Source: Homoserinibacter gongjuensis (lineage in GTDB: Bacteria > Actinomycetota > Actinomycetes > Actinomycetales > Microbacteriaceae). Taken from it: 64,000 nt of DNA. The position numbers were made by a program, and so were the translations under genes. The stretch spans positions 1,426,001 to 1,490,000 of the forward strand of contig NZ_BSVA01000001.1 of the NCBI RefSeq assembly GCF_030161875.1, written 5' to 3'. The notes under the pieces are model-generated. The model was not told where the DNA came from. It saw only the letters and a program-made list of their open reading frames with translations, and did not search any database. Numbering within the stretch: position 1 is the stretch's first letter; every line of letters begins with the position of its first letter. Positions 38,273 through 53,323 of the stretch are shown here, in pieces.

Positions 38273-38330
38273 GCCGGGCCCACAGGATTCACAGCTTTAG
38301 AGACATAGAGAAGAAGCGAGAGAGAACTCA

Positions 38331-42203
<3,873 letters not shown>

Positions 42204-42213
42204 GTCGAAACCC

Positions 42214-42250
42214 GGTGGGTTGAGCAGCCGCACAGCGGCGTGTCGAAACC
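42214..42250. repeat. REP-like palindromic unit after rpoC (site D)
   Basis: GGTGGGTTGAGCAGCCGC, short loop, GCGGCGTGTCGAAACC. Same layout as the units in lhr and at 30909-30952; here the stem is GCCGC/GCGGC. It sits 11 bases after the rpoC stop and before the terminator. Confidence 0.75.
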
Positions 42251-42255
42251 ACAGC

Positions 42256-42282
42256 GAAGGCCCCCGTGTCAACGGGGCCTTC
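42256..42282 (+). terminator. rpoBC terminator
   Basis: GAAGGCCCC (42256-42264) pairs with GGGGCCTTC (42274-42282) over a 9-nt loop, followed by TCGTTCC... only weakly T-rich. Clear end of the rpoBC operon. Confidence 0.75.
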
Positions 42283-42309
42283 GTCGTTCCCGCCGCGCGG
42301 TCGGCTCGC

Positions 42310-42336
42310 TAGGCTGGGAAGCCCCACGCGAAGGAG
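42310..42336 (+). promoter_or_regulatory. -10 TAGGCT and RBS of the membrane protein gene
   Basis: TAGGCT (42310-42315) is followed by AAGGAG (42331-42336) and ATG 42343. Confidence 0.5.
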
Positions 42337-42342
42337 CACGCC

Positions 42343-43638
42343 ATGGCCCAGCCCACTGAGCCCACCGACTCGTCCGAGCCCGTGGAGGCCGAGACCGTCG
42401 AGCCCACGGCTCCCGTCTCCGCCGCCGAGCACGTGGGCGTCGACCCGGTCGTGCCCGAGGTGGATGACGACGGGGTCGTCGACGACGTCGAGCGTCCCGT
42501 GACGGTCGAGCCGGTCGTCGCGGAACCGGTCGCGGAGCCGGTCGTCGCGGAGCCGGTCGTCGCGCAGCCCGCCGAGCCGTTCGTGGCCGAGCCGATCGTG
42601 ACCGCGCCCGCCCCTGCGGCCGCGCCCGTCGCATCCGCTGCATCCGTCGCCGACGCGCGCGAGGTCGTCTACGTGCAGGCGCCCACGCCGCCCGCACCGC
42701 GGCACAACCGTGGCTTCGGTGTGCTGATCTCGCTGCTCGGCACTGTCGCCTTCGCGCTGTTGTACATGGGTGCCGCCGCGATCGTCTTCGCGGTGACGCC
42801 CGGCACGCGCCTCGAGTCGACCTTCAGCGGCTTCCTCGCGAGCGACGCCTTCTGGGTGCCGGTGGCGGCATATGCGGTCTTCTCGATCGTGTTCGCCCTC
42901 ATCGTGAACCGGGCCGCATGGTGGGCGCATGTCGTCGGCAGTCTGTTCGTCGCCGTGCTCACCTACGCCGTGTCGCTCGGCGTGATCGCGCTGCTGCACA
43001 ACGTGGTCGCCATGACACCGGATGAGGCGGCGGTGTTCTTCCGCTCGCTCGCCGGCAATGCGCTCATGCTCGCGGTGCTCGTGATCGCGCGCGAGGCCGC
43101 CCTGTGGTTCGGGCTCGCGATCTCGGCGCGCGGCCGGCGGGTGAAGGCACGCAACGCCGCCGACCGTGCCGCCTTCGAGCAGAGCGTCGCGGATCGCCGG
43201 GCCGAGTATGAGCGAGCCCACCCTCCGTCTGAGCGACCGCGGCATCCGGAACGCGTCGCCGGGCTCTTCGTCGCCGTCGTCTGGGGCGCGCTCGCCTTCG
43301 CCGTATTCGGCGCGCTCGCCGTGCTGCTCGATCGCGACCCCGTCGAGCAGCAGGTCAGCCCGTTCTTCGGACTCGCCGCGATCCTGCTCGCGCTCGTGGT
43401 GGTCTATCTCGGCATCGTCTTCACCGTGCCCGCCCGCACGCCCTGGCTCGGTGCGGTCGCGACGGCTGCCGGGGTGTACCTCGTGGTCGTCGGCGCGGCG
43501 TTCGTGGTCGACACGGGGCTCACGCTCGAGCAGGCCGTGAGCCCGTTCGTGCTCGCGGCGGCGCTGCTGGCCCTCGCGCCCCCGATCGCCTGCTGGGTGT
43601 GGTTCCAGCGAGCGGATGCGGCGCGCCGGCCGCGCTGA
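42343..43638 (+). CDS. Multi-pass membrane protein with VEPV-rich acidic N-terminus
   Basis: 431 residues. Residues 1-105 are acidic and Val/Glu/Pro-rich with a degenerate repeat (EPVVAEPV and variants), no globular signature. Then about eight membrane segments, with a charged cytoplasmic loop near the middle (RRVKARNAADRAAFEQSVAD). Family not recognised. Own promoter; upstream of, and separated by 186 bp from, the kinase operon. Nothing indicates a catalytic role. Confidence 0.75.
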   Translation: MAQPTEPTDSSEPVEAETVEPTAPVSAAEHVGVDPVVPEVDDDGVVDDVERPVTVEPVVAEPVAEPVVAEPVVAQPAEPFVAEPIVTAPAPAAAPVASAASVADAREVVYVQAPTPPAPRHNRGFGVLISLLGTVAFALLYMGAAAIVFAVTPGTRLESTFSGFLASDAFWVPVAAYAVFSIVFALIVNRAAWWAHVVGSLFVAVLTYAVSLGVIALLHNVVAMTPDEAAVFFRSLAGNALMLAVLVIAREAALWFGLAISARGRRVKARNAADRAAFEQSVADRRAEYERAHPPSERPRHPERVAGLFVAVVWGALAFAVFGALAVLLDRDPVEQQVSPFFGLAAILLALVVVYLGIVFTVPARTPWLGAVATAAGVYLVVVGAAFVVDTGLTLEQAVSPFVLAAALLALAPPIACWVWFQRADAARRPR

Positions 43639-43703
43639 CCGCATCCGTCCGCCGGCCCGCATGGGCACCCCTCCACCATTGGGGGATACGACCCGCCCGC
43701 GCA

Positions 43704-43716
43704 CAGCGGTTACCCT
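43704..43716 (+). promoter_or_regulatory. Promoter core of the PFNA-like operon
   Basis: CAGCGGTTACCCT ends in a -10 TACCCT (43711-43716). The same 13-mer with one change occurs at 58818-58830 before the pilus operon. GGGGGAT lies about 25 bp upstream. The remaining bases to the kinase start (about 100 nt) form the leader; the rest of the 43639-43824 gap holds no gene. Confidence 0.55.
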
Positions 43717-43824
43717 CGATGCGGGAAGGCTCCTCACCATCGTCGCCGTCGAGCGGCGCGGGAGCCACGCATTCGGAGCGGCAGGGCTGGGCCATGTCGC
43801 CGGGGGAAGGAAGAGGTCGCGACC

Positions 43825-44964
43825 GTGGCCCGACGCACGACCGCGCCGCCGCCCGTGCTGCCCGGCTACAGCTACATCCGGCCGCTCGGCTCCGGCGGCT
43901 TCGCGGATGTCTTCCTCTACGAGCAGGACATGCCGCGCCGCGTCGTGGCCGTCAAGGTGCTGCTCGACGACGCGATCAACCCCGAGGTGCAGCGCACCTT
44001 CAACGCCGAGGCCGACATCCTCGCGCGGCTGAGCGCCCATCCCTCGATCGTCACGATCTACCAGGCGAGCATCTCGGCCGACGGGCGCCCGTACTTCGTC
44101 ATGGAGTACTGCCCCGACAACATGAGCGCGCGCTACAAGAAGGCGCCGCTGCCGGTCGGCGAGGTGTTGGATGCCGGGGTGCGTATCGCGGCGGCGCTCG
44201 AGACCGCGCACCGCAGCGGCGTGCTGCACCGCGACATCAAGCCGTCGAACGTGCTCGTCTCGAGCCTCGGCACCCCCGTGCTCGCCGACTTCGGCATCGC
44301 GGCGGCCCTGGCGCGCGCCGACGAGGACCCCGAGGTGTTCGCGATGTCGATCCCGTGGAGCTCTCCCGAGGTGCTGCAGGAGAAGGTCTCGGGCTCGGTC
44401 GCGAGCGAGATCTGGAGCCTCGGCGCGACTCTCTACACGCTGCTGGCCTCGCGCAGCCCGTTCGAACCGGCCACCGGCGAACGGATTCCGCGCGACCAGC
44501 TGCAGAGCCGCATCATCCGGGGCAAGCTCGTGCCGACGGGTCGCGACGACGTCTCGGAGCGGGTCGAGGCGGCGCTCGCCCTCGCGATGGCGCCCGAGCC
44601 GGGGAACCGCTACGACTCGATGTACGCGTTCGCCGAGGAGCTGCGCTGGGCGCAGTACGACCTCGGCCTGCCGCCGACGGCGCTCGAGGTGGCCGCCCCC
44701 GAGTGGGCCGGGGCCGCGGCGGCCGTCGACTTCTCGACCTCCGCGCCGCGCGGACCGGTGATCTCGACCGTGCGGCAGGACTCCCGCCGCGCCGCCCGCG
44801 CCGAGACCCTCGCCTCGGCCCAGCGCCGTCGCGATGAGCTCGCCGCCGTGACACCGAAGAAGAGGCTCTCGCCGCTCGCGGCCGCCGTGATCGGCGCGGG
44901 CGCCGGAATCGTCGTGGTCGGAGGCGGCGTGGTCGCGATCCTCGCGGCCGCGGGGGTGCTGTAG
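43825..44964 (+). CDS. Membrane-anchored Ser/Thr protein kinase (Pkb2/PknB-like)
   Basis: 379 residues. GSGGFADVFL (glycine loop), VVAVKVLL (catalytic Lys), HRDIKPSNVL (catalytic loop), DFGIAAAL (Mg loop) and SIPWSSPEVL (APE-like) are all present, so the kinase should be active. The activation segment is short, with no Thr-rich stretch. A juxtamembrane region rich in Arg/Ala ends in a single membrane span near residues 352-376 and no extracellular PASTA domain. First gene of an eight-gene operon; its stop TAG shares one base with the next start (TAGTG). Start GTG 43825 after GGAAGAGG. Confidence 0.9.
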   Translation: MARRTTAPPPVLPGYSYIRPLGSGGFADVFLYEQDMPRRVVAVKVLLDDAINPEVQRTFNAEADILARLSAHPSIVTIYQASISADGRPYFVMEYCPDNMSARYKKAPLPVGEVLDAGVRIAAALETAHRSGVLHRDIKPSNVLVSSLGTPVLADFGIAAALARADEDPEVFAMSIPWSSPEVLQEKVSGSVASEIWSLGATLYTLLASRSPFEPATGERIPRDQLQSRIIRGKLVPTGRDDVSERVEAALALAMAPEPGNRYDSMYAFAEELRWAQYDLGLPPTALEVAAPEWAGAAAAVDFSTSAPRGPVISTVRQDSRRAARAETLASAQRRRDELAAVTPKKRLSPLAAAVIGAGAGIVVVGGGVVAILAAAGVL

Positions 44965-47900
44965 TGGCGGGTCGCACCGAGCCGCGCCGGCGACCGTGGG
45001 GGCCTGTCGGCAAGGTCGTGGCGGGCGCGACGGTCGCCGCCACGGTCATCACGCTCGCGATCGTGGCTCAGGGCTATGACGCGCAGGAGATTCCGCGGCT
45101 CGAGACCTCGGTGTGGGTGACGCGAGCCGACGGGCAGTACGGCCGCGTCAACACCGACCTCGCCGAACTCGATACCGTGCGCGCCGTGGCCGATCCGAGC
45201 GGCGTCGTGCAGGCCGGCGACTCGGGTGTGGTGTTCACGCAGGGCTTCGGGCAGGCCTGGGCGATCGATCCGGCCGCGCCGGTCGACCTGGGGGCGGGCG
45301 ATGACGAGCAGGGGCGGGGCCGGCGGGCGCGGCGACCCCGGCCGGAACGCGGGAGATCGCGACAGCGGGAGACCGCATCCTGTATCTCACGAGCACGGGC
45401 GAGCTGTACCTCGGCGGCTTCTCGGTCGACGGTGTGCTCGAGAGCCCCGCGCAGCTGAACCCCTTCGCCGGCGCGGAGGTCGAGCAGGGCGAGGAGCCGC
45501 CGCGCTACGTCGCCACGGCTGCGGCGCTGGATGACACCGGACGGGTCGTCGTGTACTCCGCGCTCGAACATGGCGTGCGCAGCTACGACGCCGCATCCGG
45601 CCGCTTCTCGGGGAGCTCGTCGCGGTTCCCGACCCGCCCGACGACGACGCCCAGCTCGAGCTCGTGCTCGCCGGCGGACGCTGGGCCCTCTCCGACGCGA
45701 GCGAGGGGCTGCTCTGGATCGAGGGGCTCCCCGCGCCCGTGCAGACCGGCCGCGGCGCCGACGCGCGGCTGCAGGCGGGTGCGTCGGCCGACCCCCGCGT
45801 GCTGCTGGCCGACTCCGATGCACTCGTCGCGGTCGCCACCGGCGACGGCTCGGTGACCACGCTCGCCGAGGGTGCGGGCAACCCTGCCGCGCCCATCGTC
45901 GTGGGAGGTGTCGCCTACGCCGCCTGGCTCTCGACGGCCGGGGGACGCTCTGGTCGAGCGAGGCGGATGCGCCCATCGCCCTCGCCCTCGACGGTGACGA
46001 GCTCGACGACGCGCGCACGATCGAGCCGATCTTCCGCAGCAACGGCGACCGGGCCGTGCTCGTGGAGAACTCCACCGGCATGATCTGGACGGTGCCCGAC
46101 GGCCGCCTCGTGCCCGTCGAGGAGTGGACCCCGCTCGACGACAGCACGCAGCAGGAGGGAACCGTCGACGTCGACGACGTCATCGAGCAGGAGCCGCCGA
46201 TCGCGGAACCGGATGCCTTCGGCGTGCGTCGCGGCGCTCTCGTGAGCCTGCCCGTGCTGCTCAACGACCACGATCCCAACAAGAAGGACGTGCTCACGAT
46301 CGACCCGGCGTCGCTCACAGCGCTGAGCGACGCGAGTTTCGGACAACTGGGGCTCGTCGCCGACGATCAGGCGGTCGTGGTGCGGGTGAGCGCCGCGTCG
46401 GGATCGGCGACCTTCAGCTACGCGGTGACCGACGGAGCAGCCGTCTCGGCGACGGCCACGGTGACGCTCACCGTCGTGCCCGAGGGGCAGAACACGGCCC
46501 CCGTCTGGTGCGGCGTCGAGGGCTGTCTGCAGGAATGGCCGACGCCCCAGGTGGCGCCCGGCGGGTTCGTCTCGGTGCCCGTGCTCGCCGGCTGGGTCGA
46601 CCCGGAGGGCGACTCCGTCTCCTCGCCGCGGCGCGCGCCGACGACCCGAACGCCCCCGTCACGGTCGTTCCCACCGCCGACGGACGCGTCGTGGTGCGAC
46701 ACCAGGATCCGAACGCGGCCGACGCCGTCATCCCGATCACGGTCACCGTGAGCGACGCCTCCGGGGCCACCGCGACGCTGCCGCTCGAATTGCGGGTGAC
46801 ACCCTCGCCCGCCCTCCGCGCCTCGCCGGCGGCGCTCGCGGCGGGCGCAGGGGAGAAGCGTCAGCTCGCGATCGCCGATTCGGTGGTCGGCGGCTCGGGG
46901 TCGTACCGACTCGCGGATGCGGTGGCCGTGACGGGTGCGGCCGACGGGTTCACCGTGGCTCCGAGCTCGGCCACGGGCACGATCGAACTCACGGCCGATC
47001 GCCCGGGGCGCTACCTCGCGAGCTACACCGTGCAGGACACCGTGACCCTCGCGCGGCAGACCGCCGTCATCCGCTTCACGGTCTCGGAGGGGGACCGGGC
47101 GCTCGCCCTGCCGCCGCTCACGGCCTTCGTGCGCCCAGGGGAGGACGCGACCGTCGACGTGCTCGCCGCCGCGCAGAACACCACCGGGCGCGTGCTCATG
47201 GTGTCGCAGGTGACGAGCTCGGGGCCGGGCCTCAGCGCGAGTGTCATCGGCCAGTCGTACGTGCGGGTGAGCGGCAGCACCGACGACGGACTGCCCGGCC
47301 GGGTGGGTGTCGTCGAGGTGCAGGTCGCCGACGGCACGGGCGCGACGGCGACGACGCAGCTCACGGTGTTCCTGCTCGCCCCCAGTCACGGCGTCGGGCC
47401 GATCGCGGTTCCGGATGCCATCTCGGCGCGCGCGGGGGCGCAGGTCGACATCCCCGTGCTCGCGAACGATGTGAGCCCGCGCGGCGAACGCGCCCAGCTG
47501 CATCCGGAGGTCGAGGGCTCGGGAACCGAGGGCGAGCTCGCCTTCGCCTCGGGAGACCTCGTGCGCTATCTGGCTCCTGAGACGCCCGGCGTCTACACGG
47601 TGCGCTACTCGAGCTACCTCGAGAACGACCCGGGCCGGCTCGACTCCGCCGCCGTCACGATCACGGTGCTGGGACCGGGCTCGAACCGCGCGCCGCAGCC
47701 GCCCATCCTGACCGCACGCGTTCTCGCGGGGCAATCGGTCGCGGTTCCCGTTCCCGCCACCGGGCTCGATCCCGACGGCGATGCGGTCGTGCTCGCCGAC
47801 GTCGACCAGCCGCGCGCCGGTGCGGGCGTCGCCTCGATCGACGCGGCGGGATCGACGATCCTCTACCGTGCTCCCGCGGGCGGGGTGCCCGGTGGCCAGG

Positions 47901-50900
47901 TCTCGTTCGCCTATTCCGTGCGGGATGCGGGGGCGAGCAGGCATCGGGCATCGTGCGCGTCGGGGTGCTCTCCGGCGAACTGAGCGACGTGGCGCCCGTG
48001 ACCTACAGCGACTACGTGGCGGCGCAGCTCGGTTCGACCTCGCCCGTCACCGTGAGCCCGCTGCGCAACGACCGCGACCCCAAGCAGGGCGAGCTCACGA
48101 TTATCGACATCGTGCCGAACGCGCCCGCGGGCTCCGCCGACTACGAACGCCTCGCCGCCCTGCTCGACGACGCCGCGAGCTCGTTCGCCGACGGCACGAT
48201 CGTGCTGCGCCCGGGCGATGTCGAGGGCACCCACTCCTACGTGTACACGGTGCAGTCGTCGGCGACCTTCAGCACGGCCGAGGGCCTCATCGTGGTCGGG
48301 GTGAGCGACACCCCCGCCCCCGACCACCCCGTCGTGAGCGACACGGTCGTGACGGCGCAGACGCGGCACGAGCTCGCATCCGGCATCGATGTCGTCACGG
48401 GCAAGGTGCAGTGGCCGACGGGCGACCTCGACACCCTGCAGCTCAGTCTGTGGGGCGACACCCCGGGCTTCACCGTCGACGGCCGGCGGATCTCGGGCGA
48501 GGCACCCGCGGCGGGGATCATCGTGCCCTTCACGCTCACGGGAACGGATGCGGCGGGTGCCGCCGTCACGAGCTACGGGTTCCTGCGGGTTCCCGCCTTC
48601 GACGACATGCGCGTGCAGCTGCGTTCGGGCATCGACCCCGTGGAGGTCGGCGAGGAGAAGACCGTCGAGGTCGCCGTCGGCGAACTGCTCGACCTCGACG
48701 CCGCCGACCGCGTCGAGGTGCGTGCCGACGATGCGCTCGCGGTGCAGCGCGCGAACGCGTCGTGCGCGACCACCGGGGGCGGCCATGTGAGCTACACGGC
48801 GGGCCGCGAGGCGCCGTGGAGCGACACCTGCAGCGTCTCGGTGCGCCTCGCCGGGCAGAAGCGCTGGAGCGTCGTGGCGGTGCCGTTCGCGATCCTGCCG
48901 AAGGACCCGCAGGCGATCCTCAACCCGATCAGCCGCACCGTGCCGCCCGGCGAGACGCAGACGATCGACCTGCTCGGCGAGACCGTCGGCTGGGAGGGCG
49001 GCCGCGTCGGCGACGTCAGCGTGCTCGACTTCGCCTCCGCCTACGGCGGCGGCTCGTTCCTCGTGACGCTCGCGGGTGATTCCCTCACGGTCGAGGCGCG
49101 GGCGGATGCGCGTCCCGGCACGCGTGAGACGGTGCGCCTCTCGGTGAGCTCCTACGGCGGCCTCACGAGCACGATCACCCTCGTCGTGGGCATCGCGGCA
49201 CCGGATGCGCCCCGCGGCGCCACCTTCGGCTTCACGTGCGACGTGTCGAAGGGCGCGACGTGCCTCATCCCGGCGGTCGGGCGCGTGGGGGAGTACGACC
49301 CGTTCGCGGGCAAGCCGGGCTCGGGCCTGACGATCGTCTCGGTCGGCACCGCGGGCTCGGTCGTGTGCCCCGTGACGACCGTGACGCTCGCGGGCCCCAC
49401 CCAGCTCGCGGCGAGCTGGCCCGCCGGGCAGAAGCCCGTCGGCGGCGAGTGCGTCGTCGTGTTCACCGTGCAGGATGCGCAGGGTCGCACGGGCCAGGGG
49501 CAGCTGACCCTCGACGTGCTCGGCTACCCGCAGACGCCCGCGAGCATCACGACGCAGAGCTACACGGCGTCGTCGGTGCGGGTGCTCGTGACGCTCGGCA
49601 ACGCCGCCCAGGCCCACCCCGCCGTGACGGGCGTGACGATCCTCGAGAACGGGGCGCCGATCGCCGCCGATTGCACGCGCGGTGCCGTCGGCTTCGGATG
49701 CGTCATCGCGGGCCTCGTGAACGGCGAGAAGCACAGCTACACGGCCCGCGCCGTGAACAGCGTCGGCGAATCGCTCGACACCACCGCCGTGACGAGCTGG
49801 GCGTATCAGCCGCCGGTGGCCTCCGGGCTCACCGCGACACCCGTCTTCGACGCGGCGACCACCTCGGATGTCAAGGGCGCCGTCGAGGTCTCGGTCGACT
49901 CCGCCGCCGACACGGCCGGTTTCCGCGTGCTCAACACGGGGCAGTACGTGGCCCGCTCGGGCGCCACGACCGTGTTCGACATCCAGCTCGACGTCGGTCC
50001 CCGCACCGTGCAGCTCGTTCCGGTGAGCCGGTTCCAGCCGCCGACGACGGGCGGGTCCGACGGCGACCAGCTCTCGGTGGGCGTACAGGTCGCGGGACGC
50101 CCGCGCTACGACGCCCCGGGTGCTGCCACGGCATCCGCGGAGCAGGCGACGCTCACGGGGGCGGCCTTCAACGCCAACTTCAGCACCAAGCCCGCCTCGC
50201 AGGTCTGGGGCGCCTGGCTGAGCGGCACTCCGACGTGCAGCATGACGCCCGCAGGCGAGGCGACGCTCACGGGTGCGGGGGTCGTCACCTCGACCTCGAA
50301 CGTCATCGACGGGCTCACGCAGTACAAGCAGTACAAGGTCGCGGTGTGCGGCGCGGCGGGCTTCGGCGCGGCGCTCTCGAGCCCGCAGGAGGTCATCACC
50401 TGGGGGGCGACGGGTGCGCCGGGCGGCACGCTCACGTACACGATCGCGACGACGCCGACGCATCCGCAGGCCAACGTCGACTTCTTCGGCATCGCGAGCG
50501 CACCGTCGCCGACGGTCGGCCCCGCATTCACGCCGAGCTACTTCGCCAACGGCTTCGGCTGGACGAGCGACTTCCAGCTCGACGAGAACCTCACGCCCGG
50601 CGCCATGGTCAGGGGGTGCCTGGCCTTCAACTCCACGTACTGCACCGAGACGGCGCCCCTCACCGCGACGACCGCTCCGAACATCGTGCGCGTCACGTTC
50701 CCGGTGGCCGAATGCGTCGCGTTGGACGCGCTGCCCGCGGCCAACGTCAGCAACGGCGTCGGCACGGTGACCCCCGACACCGTCTCGGTGCCCGGATCGG
50801 TCGTCTACCGGGTCGTCTGGGGTGCCGGGTACGACATGCTCAGCACGTCCGAACGGGTGTACCCCGTCTGCACCCCCGAGCCCGACCCGGGTGGTGGCGA

Positions 50901-50931
50901 CCCGCCGCCCGACCCGCCGCCCGGCGGCTGA
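44964..50931 (+). CDS. Giant surface protein with Ig-like and FN3 domains (five frameshifts)
   Basis: About 1,990 residues when single bases are restored at 45311-45319, 45610-45613, 45940-45944, about 46615-46622 and 47929-47933. A membrane span at residues 15-37 with no cleavage site anchors it, body outside. Residues to about 390 look beta-propeller-like. Then come cadherin/Ig-like units, marked by LLNDHDPNKKDVL (about 46257), VLANDVSPRGE (about 47458) and LRNDRDPKQGEL (about 48060). An FN3-like domain lies near 49510-49800 (ASSVRVLVTLGNA...KHSYTARAVNSVGES). Later parts contain Cys pairs. The tail ends in DPPPDPPPGG. Matches the Fn3 protein of the bifidobacterial PFNA cluster in size, place and domains; probable adhesin or cell-surface sensor. 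Lies next to the kinase and MoxR/DUF58 genes. Confidence 0.83.
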
Positions 50932-50985
50932 ACGCCGACCCGGCCACCGCATCCGACTTCATCCGCCCCTCGAGAGGACAACCCC

Positions 50986-51951
50986 ATGACGATCTCGCCC
51001 GAACAGACGGCGTGGTTCACCGAGACCTTCGGCCTGCTCGCCGACAACGTGGAGCAGGCGATCCTGGGCAAGCGCCACGTGATCGAGCTCGTGCTCGCCA
51101 CGGCGCTCACGGGCGGCCACGTGCTGCTCGAAGACGTGCCGGGCACGGGCAAGACCGCGCTTGCGCGCACCCTCGCCCAGACGGTCAAGGGCAGCTCGTC
51201 GCGCATCCAGTTCACGCCCGACCTGCTGCCGGGGGACGTCACGGGCATCACGATCTACGACCAGAAGCGCGGCGAGTTCGAGTTCCACGCGGGGCCGATC
51301 TTCGCCAACATCGTGCTCGCCGACGAGATCAACCGCGCGAGCCCCAAGACCCAGTCGGCGCTGCTCGAGGTCATGGAGGAGGGCAACGTGACCGTCGACG
51401 GCGTGACGCGCCCGGTCGGCAGCCCGTTCCTCGTGATCGCCACCCAGAACCCCGTCGAGCAGGCCGGCACCTACCGCCTGCCCGAGGCGCAGCTCGACCG
51501 CTTCATGATCAAGACCTCGATCGGCTACCCCGACGACGGCGCGACGCTGCGCATCCTGCAGGGGGTGACCGAGCCCGCGCGGCAGGTGGCGAGCATCGTC
51601 ACCCCCGACACGCTCGTGACGATGCAGCAGCTCGCGCGCACCGTGCACGTGAACCCGCTCGTGTCGGACTACATCCTGCGGCTCGTGGACGCCACCCGCC
51701 GGGCCTCGGAGGTGCGGCTCGGGGTGTCGGTGCGCGGCGCCATCGCGATCGCCCGGCTCGTCATGACGTGGGCCGCGGCGCACGGGCGCAGCTACGTGAC
51801 GCCCGACGACGTGCGCGACCTCGCGGTGCCAGCGCTCTCGCACCGCATCATCCTGCATCCCGAGGCCGAGTTCGACGGCGTCACGGCGGCGGATGTCGTG
51901 GGCCAGGTGCTGCTCGACGTCGTGCCTCCGGCTGAGAACGGGGCCGCGTGA
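50986..51951 (+). CDS. MoxR-type AAA+ ATPase
   Basis: 321 residues. EDVPGTGKTALARTLA (Walker A), IFANIVLADEINRASPKTQS (Walker B and sensor region), ATQNPVEQAGTYRLPEAQLD and RF complete the MoxR signature. MoxR ATPases act as chaperones that mature secreted or surface complexes and are nearly always paired with DUF58 and transglutaminase-like genes, as here. A GAGAGG site lies before ATG 50986. Confidence 0.92.
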   Translation: MTISPEQTAWFTETFGLLADNVEQAILGKRHVIELVLATALTGGHVLLEDVPGTGKTALARTLAQTVKGSSSRIQFTPDLLPGDVTGITIYDQKRGEFEFHAGPIFANIVLADEINRASPKTQSALLEVMEEGNVTVDGVTRPVGSPFLVIATQNPVEQAGTYRLPEAQLDRFMIKTSIGYPDDGATLRILQGVTEPARQVASIVTPDTLVTMQQLARTVHVNPLVSDYILRLVDATRRASEVRLGVSVRGAIAIARLVMTWAAAHGRSYVTPDDVRDLAVPALSHRIILHPEAEFDGVTAADVVGQVLLDVVPPAENGAA

Positions 51952-51956
51952 GCTAG

Positions 51957-53323
51957 GTGAACGACAGCACCGAGGTCCGGTACGGCCGCACGGCGACCGT
52001 CACCGGCACCCGCACCCGCGGATCGACGGTCACCCGGTACGCCACCGAGCGCACCGGGTTCGCCGCGAGCGTGGAGGAGGACGACGCGCCGCGACGCGCG
52101 TCGGCACGGTGCTGCGCGCGGGCGGTCGCTGGCTCGCCGAGACGGTGAGCCCGGCCGGGTGGCTGCTGCTGGGGGCCGCGGTCCTGGGCCTGACCGCCGC
52201 CCTCCTCTGGGGTTGGGCGGAGGCGTGGGTCGCCGCCGCCATCGCGACCGCTCTGCTCGTGGTCTGCGTGCCGTTCCTGCTCGGACGCCACGACTACGCC
52301 ATCCGGCTCACCCTCGACCGCGACCGGGTGATCGCGGGCTCCGAGGTCACGGGCGAGCTCGACGTGACCAACCGCGGCGGCCGGGCCGCCCTGCCGGTGC
52401 TGCTCGACATCCCGGTGGGCGAAGGCCTCGTCGAGGCCCACATCCCCCTGCTGCGCGCGGATGCGGAGCACCGTGAGCACATCACGATCGCCGCGACTCG
52501 GCGCGGGGTGATCCCGGTGGGACCCATGACGATCTCGCGCGGTGATCCGCTCGGCATCCTGCGGCGCGAGCAGGCGTGGCCCGAGGTGCAGACCATCTAC
52601 GTGCATCCCGTGACGACGCCCATCCCCTCGACGAGCGCGGGGCTCATGCGGGATCTGGAGGGCGCGGCCACCTCGAAGATCGTCGACTCCGACCTCGCGT
52701 TCCACGCCATCCGCGACTACCTGCCGGGCGATTCGCGGCGGCACGTGCACTGGAAGTCCACGGCCAAGACCGGCCAGCTGATGGTGCGCCAGTACGAGGA
52801 GACGCGCCGCTCGCGCATCGCCGTCGTGCTCGACCTCGATGCCGCGCGCTACACGAGCGACGACGAGTTCGAGCTCGCCGTAAGTGCTGCCGCATCCCTC
52901 GCCCTGCAGGCGGTGCGTGATGGGCGCGAGGTGCTGATCACCACGAGCGCCGAGATCCCCGAGCACTCGCTCGGCATCGTGCACTCGATCCGCGAGCTGC
53001 CCACCCTCACCCCGCGCGCGATGCTCGACGGCATGAGCGAGCTCGACGCGAGCGTGCTCGTGATGCCGCTCGAGCAGGTGGCCCGGATGACGGCGCAGTC
53101 CTCGCCGCACGTCTCGATGGTGTTCGCCGTGACCGGCAGCCTGCAGCCCGTCGAGCGCCTGCGTGCGACCGCCGTGGCCTTCCCGAGCGACGTGGCGGTG
53201 ATCGCGGTGCGCTGCGAGCCGGGTGCCGAGCCGACCCTGCGTTCCGCGCGTGAGCTGCGCGTCATCACGATCGGGATGCTGCACGACCTCGGGCAGCTCA
53301 TGGCGCGCGGGGCGGCGTCGTGA
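51957..53323 (+). CDS. DUF58 protein (one frameshift)
   Basis: About 456 residues. Start GTG 51957, five bases after the moxR stop; restoring one base near 52093-52100 joins the N-terminus (TATVTGTRTRGSTVTRYATE) to two membrane spans (SPAGWLLLGAAVLGLTAALL and AAAIATALLVVCVPFLL). Then DUF58: ISRGDPLGILRREQ, DYLPGDSRRHVHWKSTAKTG and LMVRQYEETRR, followed by a von Willebrand-A-like region ([11 protein letters not shown]). Acts with MoxR in surface-protein maturation by family association. Overlaps the next gene by GTGA. Confidence 0.87.

Noticed and set aside
42520..42600. Variable tandem repeat in the VEPV-rich region
   Set aside because: Units are degenerate at DNA level and short; ordinary low-complexity coding sequence.
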